A DNA stretch of 36,283 nucleotides from Holophagales bacterium UBA5066 (GTDB lineage Bacteria > Acidobacteriota > Thermoanaerobaculia > UBA5066), in the NCBI GenBank assembly GCA_002414905.1, contig DIAY01000163.1, positions 1-36,283 of the forward strand, given 5' to 3'. Shown here piece after piece: positions 22,466 to 30,432 of the stretch. Position 1 is the first letter of the stretch. Each line of letters begins with the position of its first letter. The notes under the pieces are model-generated. The model was given only the letters and a program-made list of their open reading frames with translations. It was not told the DNA's origin and did no database searches. A program made the translations under genes and the position numbers.

Positions 22466-24136
22466 ATGGAGGCGGAGCGCCCGGAGCGAATAGGGAACCC
22501 CCCGGAAGCGGGCAAGGCCGGATCGTCCGTTCCCCGGCGGACACGTCTGATGCGGGGGGTGCTCGATGCCTCCGGCGCAGCACTTCTGGCAACCGGCGTC
22601 TGGGTTCTCGTCCGCGTCTTCTTCCACGCGCCCATCGAGGCTTTCGACGAAGGGGTCCTCCTCACCGGCTCGATGCTCGTGTTGCAGGGGAAGAGCATCT
22701 ATCGGGACTTCTACACGAACTACCCGCCCGGCATCTTCCTGACGATCTCGGCGCTCTGGAGGCTGTTCGGCGTCACCCCGCTGGCGCTGCGCTTTCTGGG
22801 TCTCGGAATTCACGTCGGCCTCTCTCTCGTCGCGGGGCGCCTCGCGGGACGAGCGGGCGGGCGCCGCTTCTCGTGGCTGGCCGCCGGCCTCGTCGCCGCC
22901 TGGCTCTGTCTGCTGATGAATGTCCCCTACGCCTGGCTCGCGGGGCTTCTCGCGGCGCTCGTCTTCGTCGAGCGGCTCCCTTCGGCGATCTGCTCCCGCG
23001 GGCGGGGCGCCTGGGTCGCGGCGGGCCTCGCCCTGGGGGCCGTGGGCTCCTACCGGCACGACCTCTTCGTCTACCTCGTGCTCGGGCTGGCGCTCCCCGG
23101 AGGGGCGTGGATCGTCGCGACCCGAGGCAGGGGCCTTACGAAGGATCTCTTCCGGAAGGTCGCTCCCGGACTTGCCGCCGTGGCCGGCGTGCTCGGCCTG
23201 GTCTGGATTCCACCCCTCATCCGAGCCGGGGTGGCAACGGTCTCGGCGGACGTCTTTTTCGATCAGATCCGGTACGTCATGCCGTCACGCATTCTTCCGT
23301 TTCCGGACCTTTTCCGGTTCTACTCGACGCCGACAGGGGCCATCTTCCCGGCGTTTTCATGCCAGCCGTTCGAAGGCGGGCTCGTCCTGACTCTGGCCGG
23401 CCCGGCCCTGGGGCTCGCCGCCCTTCTCCTCGTCCACCGTCTCGAGAAACGCTGGGATGTGGGCCTCCTGCTGTTGACGTCGCTCTCGCTCGCAGTGCTG
23501 CCCCAGGTCCTCGGCCGCACGGACCTTCACCACGCTCTCTTCACCGTCCCCCCTGCCCTGATTCTCGGGGCCGTCCTTGCCGAGCGAGCGGCCCTGCGCG
23601 GACCCGGTGCCCTGCTCCCCGCCACCAGCGCAGGCCTCGTCGTGCTGCTCGCGCTTCCCGTCGCGTTCCACCTCCTTCCGGTGATGGGCGCCCGGCCCCC
23701 GGCAGCCTTGCCGGGCCAGCCGGCCCGCTACGCGGGCCTTCCCGAGTCCTCGGAGACCATCGCCGCGGCACGACGGGTCGTCCTCGAGTTCCTCGACCGG
23801 TACGGCCGGTCCGGGGACCCGCTCTTCGTGGGGTCCGTAGATCACAGGTTCCCGCTCGGCAGCGAGATGGACCTCTATTTTCTTGCCGACAGGACGGGAG
23901 CCACGCGCTACATGCAGTTCGATCCGGGCCTCGTCGGCAGGCGCGAGGTGCAGGAGCAGATGATCCGGGACCTCGATCGGACCAGGCCTGCGGCGGCGGT
24001 TCTGTCCTGGCAGTGGTCGGGATCCGAGGAAAACGAGAGCTCGAAGCCCGGGGCGATCGTCCTCGACGAGTACCTGCGCCTGCACTATCGCGCCGTCGGT
24101 ACCGCCGGACCCTATCTCCTGCTCCTGCGCCGTTGA
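22466..24136 (+). CDS. Multi-pass membrane protein, GT-C-type (PMT/ArnT-like) glycosyltransferase
   Basis: This is a 556-residue integral membrane protein with about ten hydrophobic segments between residues 30 and 410 and a soluble C-terminal domain of about 140 residues. The first external loop reads AFDEGVLLTGSMLVLQGKSIYRDFYTNYPPGIF. This is the typical DE...Y.DF...PPG pattern of GT-C glycosyltransferases that use polyprenyl-phosphate sugars. The N-terminal 28 residues are charged and may be overcalled; the ATG at 22466 was kept because it follows the cyclase gene by only 18 bp. It has no evident tie to nucleobase breakdown and probably belongs to cell-envelope glycosylation. Substrate and acceptor are unknown. 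Confidence 0.8.
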   Translation: MEAERPERIGNPPEAGKAGSSVPRRTRLMRGVLDASGAALLATGVWVLVRVFFHAPIEAFDEGVLLTGSMLVLQGKSIYRDFYTNYPPGIFLTISALWRLFGVTPLALRFLGLGIHVGLSLVAGRLAGRAGGRRFSWLAAGLVAAWLCLLMNVPYAWLAGLLAALVFVERLPSAICSRGRGAWVAAGLALGAVGSYRHDLFVYLVLGLALPGGAWIVATRGRGLTKDLFRKVAPGLAAVAGVLGLVWIPPLIRAGVATVSADVFFDQIRYVMPSRILPFPDLFRFYSTPTGAIFPAFSCQPFEGGLVLTLAGPALGLAALLLVHRLEKRWDVGLLLLTSLSLAVLPQVLGRTDLHHALFTVPPALILGAVLAERAALRGPGALLPATSAGLVVLLALPVAFHLLPVMGARPPAALPGQPARYAGLPESSETIAAARRVVLEFLDRYGRSGDPLFVGSVDHRFPLGSEMDLYFLADRTGATRYMQFDPGLVGRREVQEQMIRDLDRTRPAAAVLSWQWSGSEENESSKPGAIVLDEYLRLHYRAVGTAGPYLLLLRR

Positions 24137-24190
24137 CGGGAACCGGGCCGGCGCATGTCATCATTCCGAGCCGCACGCGAACGAGAGACC

Positions 24191-24208
24191 GGGGAGGTAT
24201 CACAGTTG
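24191..24208 (+). promoter_or_regulatory. Ribosome binding site selecting a TTG start for the amidase
   Basis: GGGGAGG (24191-24197) lies eight bases before TTG (24206). The upstream ATG at 24155 has no such site. The downstream start also gives the usual short N-terminus of amidases. Confidence 0.6.
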
Positions 24209-25675
24209 AAGCCAGGCTTTCAGACCGCGTCCGCCACCGCGCTCCTGACCGCCCTCGAGAGGAAGGAGACGAGCAGCGAGGAGCTGCTCCGCTTCTACCT
24301 CTCCCGGATCGAGCGCCTCTCGACGAGAGTGAACGCCGTCGTCACGATCGACGCGGAGCGCGCGCTCGAGGAGGCCCGCCGGTGCGACGAGGAGCGTTCG
24401 CGCGGCGACCTGCGCGGCCTGCTTCACGGTCTCCCGATCACGGTGAAGGACTCCTTCGAGACCGAGGGCCTCCGGACGACCTCCGGTGGGGCGCCCGGCC
24501 TCGAGAGCCATGTCCCCGAGCGGGATGCCAAGGCCGTCGCACGGCTCAAGGCCGCGGGGGCGATCGTCTTCGGAAAGACGAACCTCTCGACCCTCGCGAT
24601 GGACATCCAGACGTACAACACGGCCTTTGGCACGACGAACAATCCGTGGGACGCATCGCGCACGGCCGGTGGCTCCTCGGGCGGCTCGGCCGTCGCGATG
24701 AGCGCGGGCCTCTCCGCCCTCGAGCTGGGGAGCGATCTTGGCGGCTCCATCCGGATCCCCGCGGCGTTCTGCGGCGTCTTCGGCCACCGTCCGAGCTACG
24801 GGATCATCCCGACGCGCGGGCACATTCCGGGTCCTCCGGGCACGCTCGCCCCGCCCGACCTCGAGACGGCCGGGCCGATCGCCCGCTCCGCCGAGGATCT
24901 CGACCTCGCCCTCAGGGTGGTCGCCAGGGCCGACGAGAGGGAAGCCGTCGGCTGGCACCTGAAGCTCCCGCCGCCGCGCCGCCGCGGACTCTCGGACTAT
25001 CGTCTCGCGGCCTGGCTCGACGACTCCGCGGCGCCCGTCGACACCGCCCTGCGCGAGCGGCTCGAGGTCGTCGTGGACGAGTTGCGCGCCGCCGGCGCCG
25101 AGGTGGAGACCGAAGCCCGTCCCGCGTTCGCTCTCGCCCAGAACGCGCGCCTCTTCATGCGCGTGATGTACGGGAGCATGGCCTCGGGCCTCCCCGAGGG
25201 GCAGTTCGAGAAGCTGCGGTCACGGGCCGCGGGCCTCGCCCCCGACGACGACTCCTTCCGCGCCCGCCTGACGCGTGACACCGTGCAGACGCACCGCGAC
25301 TTCGAGATCGCCCGTGAGGCGCGCGAGCAGGTGCGAGCCCTCTGGGCGGATTTCTTCCGCCGCTACGACGCGCTCCTCTGCCCCGCCTTCCCGACACCGG
25401 CCTTCCCGCACGACCAGCACCCCGACTTCGCGAAGCGCACGCTCGTCGTGAACGGCGTGGCGCAACCGTACCTCGGCACGCTCCTGGGCTGGCCGGCCCT
25501 CGCGGGGCTTTCCTCGCTGCCTGGCACCGCGGCGCCCGTCGGCTTCACGCGGGAGGGACTCCCGGCCGGCATCCAGGTCGTCGGCCCGTACCTCGAGGAC
25601 CGGACGGCGATCCACGTCGCGAAGCTGGTCGCGGACGTGACCGGCGGTTATGCCCCGCCGCCCGGGCTGGAATAG
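24206..25675 (+). CDS. Amidase-signature hydrolase, malonamidase/GatA-like
   Basis: From the TTG at 24206 the protein has 489 residues; an ATG at 24155 would add 17. The amidase-signature catalytic set is complete: Lys81 (ITVKDSF), cis-Ser157 (GGSSGGS) and nucleophile Ser181 (DLGGSIRIPA). It hydrolyses a carboxamide to acid and ammonia. The family contains malonamidase E2, fatty-acid amide hydrolase, 6-aminohexanoate-cyclic-dimer hydrolase and GatA. No gatB or gatC is adjacent, so a catabolic role is likelier than tRNA amidation. Its place 1.8 kb downstream of the FdrA operon makes malonamate hydrolysis an attractive guess, though the glycosyltransferase gene intervenes. The stop codon lies inside the REP-like repeat, so the natural C-terminus may have been altered. 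Confidence 0.9.
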   Translation: MKPGFQTASATALLTALERKETSSEELLRFYLSRIERLSTRVNAVVTIDAERALEEARRCDEERSRGDLRGLLHGLPITVKDSFETEGLRTTSGGAPGLESHVPERDAKAVARLKAAGAIVFGKTNLSTLAMDIQTYNTAFGTTNNPWDASRTAGGSSGGSAVAMSAGLSALELGSDLGGSIRIPAAFCGVFGHRPSYGIIPTRGHIPGPPGTLAPPDLETAGPIARSAEDLDLALRVVARADEREAVGWHLKLPPPRRRGLSDYRLAAWLDDSAAPVDTALRERLEVVVDELRAAGAEVETEARPAFALAQNARLFMRVMYGSMASGLPEGQFEKLRSRAAGLAPDDDSFRARLTRDTVQTHRDFEIAREAREQVRALWADFFRRYDALLCPAFPTPAFPHDQHPDFAKRTLVVNGVAQPYLGTLLGWPALAGLSSLPGTAAPVGFTREGLPAGIQVVGPYLEDRTAIHVAKLVADVTGGYAPPPGLE

Positions 25676-25694
25676 AAAATCAAGACCTGACCCC
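25671..25694 (-). repeat. REP-like dispersed repeat, copy C, carrying the stops of two convergent genes
   Basis: This copy is identical over 24 bases to copy B. It includes the TAG stop of the amidase (25673-25675, plus) and the TGA stop of the wax ester synthase (25682-25680, minus). Immediately beyond it, ACCCC (25690-25694) and GGGGT (25699-25703) can pair around TTTC, with TTTT at 25707. That could make a weak terminator for the amidase. Confidence 0.82.
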
Positions 25695-27257
25695 TTTCGG
25701 GGTGACTTTTCGCGGGGCCTTTCGTCGCGGCGCGGGTCGCTTTGTCCCGGCGCTCGGCGGGCGTGGCGACGGCCTGGCGGGGGAGCTCGCGGGCGGTTTC
25801 TCCTTGCGCGGCTTCTTCGCTCGCCCTGTCGCGGCAGGCCGAACCTCGTCCAGGATCGAGAACGGGCCGGCGCGCAGGGCGTCGAGCTCCTCCTCGAAGA
25901 AGGAGGCGATCCGCTCGGGGTCGGGGATGAGCCCGGCATCGGTGGCGACGCCGACGACGACATTTCCGTCGTAGCTGAGGATGGAGACGCCGAGGCCCAT
26001 CCGGCCCGACTGCGGGACCCAGAACATCAGGTCCCGCACCTTTCGGCCGGCGAACCAGATCGGATGCCGGGGACCGACGACGTTCGTCATGACGGCGGTC
26101 GACTTGACGCCGAACAGGTTCACGACGAGGTCTGCGATCTCGGCCGGGGCGAGGCCCAGGGCGTTGAGGATCTGGAACGCCACGAAGGGCTCGGGAGTCT
26201 TCTTGATGGCATCCATCCGCTTCTTTACGAGACGGAGCCGCTCGGCCGGATCGCCCTCGCCGATCGGCAGGGCCAGGTAGATGAGGCCGAACCGGTTTCC
26301 GAGCTCGTCGGCCTCGGAGGGATCCCTGAGGTTGACCGGCACCATGGCGTTGATCTCCAGACCGCCGGGCGTCTCGCCCCGGAAGAGGAGGTAGCGCCGG
26401 AGGGCACCGGTGACCGCGGTCAGGAGGACGTCATTGACGGTGCCTCCGATCCGCCTGGAGATGGCCTTGACGTCGGCGACGGGGACCCGGCGCGACCACG
26501 CGGCCCGCTTGGCGACGCCGAGCGGGCCCTTCAGGACAGTCTTCGGGTCGGCGGGCCTCACGAGCATCCGCGCCAGGACGCCCGCCGAGTCGAGGGCCGT
26601 CTGCGCGACCTCCAGGACGTGGGACGGGTGGAGGAGCGATTCCACCGTCTGCGTCGCGATCCGGTCCGCCGTCCTGCGGGTGTTCTCGACGAGCCGCTGG
26701 ACCCCGCTGAAGAGGGAGGTGATCCGGCTCGAGACGCTCTTCTCGAACGGTGTTCGCGGCGGGGTCTTCGGCCAGGGCGCGTCGGGGACGGTATCGGTGG
26801 CGCTGAGGAGGACGTGGACGAGGGCGATGCCGTCGCCGATGCAGTGATGGATCCTCAGGAGGACGACCGACCCGCCGCAGTAGTTCTCGAGGAGATGCAT
26901 CTGCCAGAGCGGTTTCGTGAAGTCGAGCGGCGTCGACATCAGGTCGCTCACGGTGTCACCGAGGGCGCGGTCGTCGCACAGGCCGGGTAGGGCGATCCGG
27001 TGGACGTGCGCGTCGAGGTCGAAGGTCGGGTCCTTCACCCACCGCGCCGACGCTCCCGACTGCTTCACCCGGTGACGAAGGCGGGGGAAGCGCTCGACCA
27101 TCCGGACCCGCAGGGTGTCCTTCAGCCGGGCGAAGTCGAGCGGTTCGTCGAAGACGTAGATTCCCGTGACCATCATCAGGTTCGTGGGGTCTTCCATGTG
27201 GAGCCATGCAGTGTCGACGGGAGTCAGGGGGGTGCCGTCCGCCACGTTGTCGCCCAT
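25680..27257 (-). CDS. Wax ester synthase/diacylglycerol O-acyltransferase (WS/DGAT family)
   Basis: The protein has 525 residues from the ATG at 27257 (GDNVADGTPLTPVDTAWLHME); a longer in-frame start at 27308 lacks support. The acyltransferase motif HHxxxDG is present as HHCIGDG at residues 137-143. The family blocks RRIGGTVNDVLLTAVTGALRRYL, NxFGLIYLALP and MTNVVGPRHPIWFAG follow in order. It should transfer acyl-CoA to diacylglycerol or fatty alcohol to make storage lipids at the inner membrane. The last 55 residues are a basic Lys/Pro/Arg/Ala-rich tail not seen in the core family. Its final few codons (GVRS and stop) come from the REP-like repeat. It lies near an acyl-CoA synthetase, which could supply substrate. 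Confidence 0.92.
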   Translation of the reverse strand: MGDNVADGTPLTPVDTAWLHMEDPTNLMMVTGIYVFDEPLDFARLKDTLRVRMVERFPRLRHRVKQSGASARWVKDPTFDLDAHVHRIALPGLCDDRALGDTVSDLMSTPLDFTKPLWQMHLLENYCGGSVVLLRIHHCIGDGIALVHVLLSATDTVPDAPWPKTPPRTPFEKSVSSRITSLFSGVQRLVENTRRTADRIATQTVESLLHPSHVLEVAQTALDSAGVLARMLVRPADPKTVLKGPLGVAKRAAWSRRVPVADVKAISRRIGGTVNDVLLTAVTGALRRYLLFRGETPGGLEINAMVPVNLRDPSEADELGNRFGLIYLALPIGEGDPAERLRLVKKRMDAIKKTPEPFVAFQILNALGLAPAEIADLVVNLFGVKSTAVMTNVVGPRHPIWFAGRKVRDLMFWVPQSGRMGLGVSILSYDGNVVVGVATDAGLIPDPERIASFFEEELDALRAGPFSILDEVRPAATGRAKKPRKEKPPASSPARPSPRPPSAGTKRPAPRRKAPRKVTPKGVRS

Positions 27258-27304
27258 GGGGCGAATCGTAGCGTCAGACCGGCTCGAAGTCCGCGCCCAA
27301 AACG

Positions 27305-27334
27305 CCAAGCGCGGCGCCAGGGCGCCGCGCTTGG
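27305..27334 (-). terminator. Strong hairpin terminator of the ferritin-like gene
   Basis: CCAAGCGCGGCGCC (27305-27318) and GGCGCCGCGCTTGG (27321-27334) form a perfect 14-bp inverted repeat separated by two bases. Read on the minus strand it is followed by CGTTTTGG, a short T run. It lies 26 bp after the ferritin-like stop and 47 bp before the wax ester synthase start. It therefore probably separates the two transcripts. Confidence 0.8.
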
Positions 27335-27360
27335 ACCGGATCCGGAGGAGAAAACGGGCG

Positions 27361-27882
27361 CTACTGGCCCACGGGCTCGTCGACGAGGTCCTCGGCGTCG
27401 ATCTCCGAATCGGGAGGGAGCTTGTCGATCTCGGCCTGGACCAGATCCTTGTGGTGGACCTCGTCTCCCTGGAGCTCGATGAAGAGGGCCTTAACGTCCG
27501 GGTCGAGGATCGCGGGGATCGCGGCGGTGAAATAGGCGTGGGCCTTGATCTCGGACTCGAGCGCGACCTCCAGGGCCCGGCGGGGCGTCATGAACGCCCT
27601 GGCCTGGTCGTAGTCGGGGGCCTCGACGCCCCAGAGCATGGAGCGGCTCATCCGGGACGGGGCGTCGCCGAACAGCTCCTTGCGCCGGACCGCGATCTCC
27701 TCGCCGTGCCTGGCCTCGTTCTGCGCCATGAAGCGGTAGAAGTCCGCGGCGTCGGTGGTGTGGTGAACTTCCATCTGTTCCGCGAACTCTTCGTAGCGTT
27801 CGCGGGCCTCGTCCTCGATGAGGATGGCGAGGTCGAGGGCGTCCTTCAGATCGAGGCGGGTGAAGTCGACTGTCTGGCTCAT
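27361..27882 (-). CDS. Ferritin-like/rubrerythrin-type di-iron protein
   Basis: The protein has 173 residues from the ATG at 27882, with GGGGAG (27890-27895) seven bases upstream; the frame upstream to 27918 lacks a start of similar quality. It is predicted as a four-helix bundle with paired Glu/His ligand motifs: EDEARERYEEF, NEARHGEE, ESEIKAHAYF and GDEVHHKDL. These match the two EX(n)EXXH-type iron sites of the ferritin-like superfamily. There is no rubredoxin domain, so it is a rubrerythrin-like core rather than full rubrerythrin. Plausible roles are peroxide reduction or iron handling in the cytoplasm. It is monocistronic by the look of the strong hairpin behind it, and divergent from the acyl-CoA synthetase across 86 bp. 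Confidence 0.88.
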   Translation of the reverse strand: MSQTVDFTRLDLKDALDLAILIEDEARERYEEFAEQMEVHHTTDAADFYRFMAQNEARHGEEIAVRRKELFGDAPSRMSRSMLWGVEAPDYDQARAFMTPRRALEVALESEIKAHAYFTAAIPAILDPDVKALFIELQGDEVHHKDLVQAEIDKLPPDSEIDAEDLVDEPVGQ

Positions 27883-27968
27883 CGAAGCACTCCCCGGGCC
27901 ATCTCGATGGCCCCGCACCGCCGGATCTTAGCCCGTCGCCGGGCGCCGGGCGCAGCGTAAGATCACCG

Positions 27969-29630
27969 ATGGCGATGGAAGAAGAGACGCTCGTAACACT
28001 CCTCGAGCGGGCCTTTCGCCGGAACTTCGACCTCCCCGCCTTCTCCGACTTCCCGGGGCCGGTCCTGTCCTACGGTGAGGTCGCGGGCCGCGTCGCACGG
28101 CTCCACGCGGCGTTCCGGGAGCTCAACGTCAAGCCCGGCACGAAGGTGGCGCTCCTCGGACGTAACTCCTCCGGCTGGGCAACGGCTTATCTGGCGATCC
28201 TCTCTCACGGGGCCGTCGCGGTGCCGATCCTGCCGGACTTCCGGGACGAGGACGTCCACCACATCCTGAACCACTCCGAGTCGGTCCTCCTCCTGACCAC
28301 ACAGGCCTTTCTGGAACACCTCGACCCCGGGAAGGTGCCGGGGGTGAAGGCGGTCCTTTCGATGAAGGACCTCTCCCCGCTCTTCGTGAGGCGCGAGGGC
28401 CTTGCGACGGCCCTCCGGAAGGCTGACGAGGCCGCCCGCTCCCTTCCGCCCTCCGGTCCCGGGTCGGTCTCGTGGGCCCGGCCGGATCCGGAGGACCTCG
28501 CCTCCATCGTCTACACGTCCGGTACGACCGGCTTCTCCAAGGGCGTCATGCTCCCGCACCGGAGCCTCCACCAGAACGTCCTCTTCGCGCAGAAGCACAT
28601 GCCGCTCGAGGCGGGGGACTCCCTCGTCTCGTTCCTTCCGCTCGCCCACGCCTTCGGATGCGCCTTCGAGTTCCTCTTTCCGGTCTCCGTCGGCTGCCGG
28701 ATCGCCTTCCTCGACAAGACCCCCTCTCCGCAGGTCATCCTGAAGGCCTTCGGGGCCGAGAAGCCGCGCCTCGTCCTCACGGTTCCTCTGGTCCTCGAGA
28801 AGATCTACGCCAGGAGGGTCCGCCCCTTCCTCGAGAAGCCCGCCGTGAAGCTGCTTTCGAAGGTCCCGGCGTTCCGGCGGAGGATCGACCTGCTCCTGCG
28901 CAGGAAGCTGGTCGACGCGTTCGGCGGGCGGGTTTTCGAGGTCGTCGTCGGCGGGGCGGCGCTGAACCCGACGGTGGAGGAGTTCCTCCTCCGGATCGGC
29001 TTCCCCGTCACGGTCGGCTACGGAATGACAGAGTGCGGGCCGCTCCTGACCTATGCCGGGTGGCGCGAGCACAAGGCCGGGGGCGTGGGCCGCGTCGTCG
29101 ACGGGATGGAGCTCGTCGTCGACTCCCTCGACCCGACCCGCGTGGCGGGAGAGGTGAAGGTCCGCGGTCCGCACGTGATGGCCGGGTACTACAAGAGCCC
29201 GGAGGCGACGCGGGAGGCCCTCGACGAGAGCGGCTGGCTGAGGACCGGAGACCTCGGTCTCCTCGACGCCGGCGGTTTCCTGACGCTCCGCGGCCGCTCG
29301 AAGACGATGTTCCTGGGCGCGACGGGCCAGAACGTCTACCCCGAGGAGATCGAGGCCCGCCTGAACGCGCTTCCGCTCGTGGCCGAGTCGCTCGTCGTCG
29401 AGCGGGATCACCGCCTCCTCGCCCTCGTCTACCCCGACCTCGAGTCCGCGGACGCCGCGCACGTCAACCACGAGGGGATCCTCCGGGAGATGGAGCGCAA
29501 CCGGCAGAAGCTCAACGACGGGCTGCCCCCTTTCTGTCAGGTCGCGGCGATCGAGATCGTGCCGGAGGAGTTCCAGAAGACCCCGACCCGAAAGATCAAG
29601 CGCTTCCTCTACGCGGGGCGCGCGGGGTGA
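27969..29630 (+). CDS. AMP-dependent long-chain acyl-CoA synthetase (FadD-like)
   Basis: This 553-residue ANL-superfamily ligase activates a carboxylate with ATP to an acyl-adenylate and then to the CoA thioester. The AMP-binding P-loop IVYTSGTTGFSKGVM is at about residues 178-192. VGYGMTECGPLL carries the adenine-site motif, LRTGDLG the ribose-binding Asp, and KTPTRKIKRFLY the C-terminal catalytic lysine. The insertion AVKLLSKVPAFRRRIDLLLRRKLVDAFGG is typical of long-chain (FadD/ACSL-type) synthetases. Two ATGs (27969 and 27975) could start it. It may feed the wax ester synthase 0.7 kb away on the other strand, which is inference from proximity. Confidence 0.92.
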   Translation: MAMEEETLVTLLERAFRRNFDLPAFSDFPGPVLSYGEVAGRVARLHAAFRELNVKPGTKVALLGRNSSGWATAYLAILSHGAVAVPILPDFRDEDVHHILNHSESVLLLTTQAFLEHLDPGKVPGVKAVLSMKDLSPLFVRREGLATALRKADEAARSLPPSGPGSVSWARPDPEDLASIVYTSGTTGFSKGVMLPHRSLHQNVLFAQKHMPLEAGDSLVSFLPLAHAFGCAFEFLFPVSVGCRIAFLDKTPSPQVILKAFGAEKPRLVLTVPLVLEKIYARRVRPFLEKPAVKLLSKVPAFRRRIDLLLRRKLVDAFGGRVFEVVVGGAALNPTVEEFLLRIGFPVTVGYGMTECGPLLTYAGWREHKAGGVGRVVDGMELVVDSLDPTRVAGEVKVRGPHVMAGYYKSPEATREALDESGWLRTGDLGLLDAGGFLTLRGRSKTMFLGATGQNVYPEEIEARLNALPLVAESLVVERDHRLLALVYPDLESADAAHVNHEGILREMERNRQKLNDGLPPFCQVAAIEIVPEEFQKTPTRKIKRFLYAGRAG

Positions 29631-29670
29631 AGCCGGGTCTGGTCTAATTCGGCCCTGTGAAGGAGCCGCA

Positions 29671-30432
29671 ATGGAAACCCGCCGGCTGACCGTCGAGCTC
29701 GGCCTCTCCGGGAGCGTCGTCCGAGTGGAAATGGACGTCCCGATGGGTGACGTGCCGATGGAGCGGCTTCTTCCGGCCCTCCAGACGACGGCCGACGCCC
29801 TCGTCTCCTTCTCCGCCAGGAACTCCGTCGCCGAGGGAAAACCGATCTCCTGCGCCGCCGGCTGCGGCGCGTGCTGCCGGCAGCTCGTCCCCATCGCACC
29901 GGCCGAGGCGCGGCAGCTGGCGGTCCTCGTCGAAGGGCTTGCCGAGCCGCGCCGATCCGTCGTGAGGGAGCGCTTCGCCGAGGCGCTGCGGCGTGCCGGC
30001 GAGGCCGGCCTCCTCCCGGCGCTCAAGGCCAGAGGGGGGCCTGCCGACGGTGCCGCGGAAGAGATCAGCCTCGCGTACTTCCAGCTGGGAATTCCCTGTC
30101 CCTTCCTCGAGGCCGAGAGCTGCTCGATCTACGAGGACAGGCCCATCGCCTGCCGCGAGTACCTCGTCACCTCTCCGCCGGCCAACTGCGCCGCACCGAC
30201 GCGCGAATCCACCGAGATGGTTCATCTTCCGACGCGGGTCTGTGCGGCGGTCGCCTGGGAAGAGGAGGGGGGCGAGGACTTCTCGAAGACGACGTTGGTG
30301 CCGCTCGTGCTCTCTCTCCTCTGGGCGGCGAAGAACCCCCGTGGCCGTGACCCGCGGCCGGGGCCCGAGCTCCTCCGAAGCGTCTACGCGCGATTCGCGC
30401 ACGACCGGACCAGGGAAAGGAAACGGGGATGA
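29671..30432 (+). CDS. YkgJ-family cysteine-cluster (Zn/Fe-binding) protein
   Basis: The protein has 253 residues with a good AAGGAG site before the ATG at 29671. The YkgJ (CxxCxxxCC-type) cluster is visible: ISCAAGCGACCRQ at about residues 60-72. Further cysteines follow in GIPCPFLEAESCSIYEDRPIACREYL, then NCAAPT and RVCAAVAW. The family is thought to bind zinc or an iron-sulfur cluster; its function is unknown. The N-terminal 55 residues are an extra segment before the cluster. Its stop overlaps the ATG of the following kinase (ATGA), so the two are translated together and may act together. It is soluble and has no signal peptide. Confidence 0.88.
   Translation: METRRLTVELGLSGSVVRVEMDVPMGDVPMERLLPALQTTADALVSFSARNSVAEGKPISCAAGCGACCRQLVPIAPAEARQLAVLVEGLAEPRRSVVRERFAEALRRAGEAGLLPALKARGGPADGAAEEISLAYFQLGIPCPFLEAESCSIYEDRPIACREYLVTSPPANCAAPTRESTEMVHLPTRVCAAVAWEEEGGEDFSKTTLVPLVLSLLWAAKNPRGRDPRPGPELLRSVYARFAHDRTRERKRG

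Noticed and set aside
24206..25675. GatA, the tRNA amidotransferase subunit
   Set aside because: The catalytic triad is shared by the whole amidase family, and neither gatB nor gatC is adjacent. A stand-alone amidase is the safer call.
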